Assembly: GCA_946221765.1 (NCBI GenBank)
Contig: CAMIMK010000224.1
Location: 1-5,504 of the forward strand
Reading direction: 5' to 3'
Length of the DNA stretch: 5,504 nt
DNA from: an uncultured Rhodovulum sp.
GTDB taxonomy: Bacteria; Pseudomonadota; Alphaproteobacteria; Rhodobacterales; Rhodobacteraceae
The notes beneath the pieces were generated by a model, which was not told where the DNA came from, ran no database searches, and worked only from the letters and a program-made list of their open reading frames with translations. The stretch's first letter is position 1, and each line of letters starts with the position of its first letter. The position numbers were made by a program, and so were the translations under genes. Shown here piece after piece: positions 5,197 through 5,504 of the stretch.

Positions 5197-5504
5197 ATGG
5201 ACAGGGACGATCGCGCGCTTCTGGAGCGTCTGTTCCACGCGGCCGTGCAGGCGGCGGATCCGGAGACGGCGCTCCGTGCCCAGCTGCCGCCCAGGCCCGC
5301 CGGCCGCACGATCGTCGTCGGCGCCGGCAAGGGCGCGGCCCAGCTCGCGGCGGCCTTCGAGCGGCTGTGGGACGGCCCGCTCGAAGGCGTCGTCGTCACC
5401 CGCTACGGCTACGGCTGCCCGACGACACGCATCCGCGTTTTGGAGGCCGCGCATCCGGTGCCGGATGCCGCCGGGCTCGCCGCGTCGCGGGCGCTGTTCG
5501 ATGC
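5197..5504 (+). CDS. gckA: Glycerate 2-kinase (MOFRL/DUF4147 family, GckA/TtuD type), 3'-partial
   Basis: The first 102 codons of a gene that runs off the window end; the family is usually about 420-430 residues. The enzyme phosphorylates glycerate to 2-phosphoglycerate with ATP in the cytoplasm. It feeds serine, glycolate or tartrate breakdown into glycolysis; older annotations call it hydroxypyruvate reductase TtuD. Family marks are a Rossmann-like strand and loop TIVVGAGKGAAQLAAAFE (38-55) with the conserved active-site Lys at residue 45, then GVVVTRYGYGCPT (64-76), and the diagnostic EAAHPVPDAAG (83-93). The ATG at 5197 follows GGGAGG (5181-5186, 10 nt away) and AAGG (5187-5190, 6 nt away), and the N-terminal length before the GAGK motif fits the family. 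The gene diverges from the APC permease. The symbol could equally be ttuD; the family call is firm, the pathway is not. Confidence 0.9.
   Translation, partial: MDRDDRALLERLFHAAVQAADPETALRAQLPPRPAGRTIVVGAGKGAAQLAAAFERLWDGPLEGVVVTRYGYGCPTTRIRVLEAAHPVPDAAGLAASRALFD

Noticed and set aside
4711..5454. 247-codon minus-strand frame
   Set aside because: It is antisense to the recognisable glycerate kinase start. The translation is Arg/Pro/Ala-rich with no family resemblance and no good start context.

Overview
The window looks like the chromosome or a large replicon of a high-GC alphaproteobacterium. The strong G/C preference at third codon positions, GC-rich hairpin terminators without U-tracts, and a TtuD/GckA-type glycerate kinase fit Rhodobacterales (Rhodobacter/Cereibacter-like). 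This placement is an inference from composition and gene style, not from a marker gene.

Layout. (1) Positions 1-2377, plus strand: the 3' part of a heavy-metal-type (P1B-like) P-type ATPase whose true start lies before the window. It has every catalytic motif of the family, but a non-canonical Asn-Cys-Asp replaces the membrane Cys-Pro-Cys. Degenerate HMA-like N-terminal domains replace CxxC metal-binding domains. (2) Positions 2378-2465: two strong hairpins back to back, one directly after the ATPase stop codon and one directly after the stop codon of the convergent gene. (3) Positions 2466-2891, minus strand: a small protein of unknown function with one weakly hydrophobic segment and a Lys/Arg/Ala-rich tail. 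(4) Positions 2954-4417, minus strand: a complete 12-helix APC-superfamily permease, 62 nt upstream of the small gene on the same strand, with a hairpin between them. (5) Positions 4418-5196: a 779-nt divergent intergenic region without a convincing gene. It holds an AT-rich island (12 G/C of 60 bases) with a nested palindrome, then several operator-like inverted repeats and a GC-rich leader. (6) Positions 5197-5504, plus strand: the first 102 codons of a glycerate 2-kinase (MOFRL/DUF4147 family), cut by the window end.

How the genes may work together. The permease and glycerate kinase are divergent and share one regulatory region, so co-regulation of uptake and a glycerate/hydroxypyruvate pathway is possible, but the permease substrate cannot be read from sequence. 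The ATPase is a separate convergent unit. The small gene could belong functionally to the permease (same strand) or to the ATPase (convergent neighbour). No RNA gene, CRISPR array, insertion sequence or integrase was seen. The items most worth following up are the ATPase's unusual metal-site motif and the palindrome-rich divergent control region.
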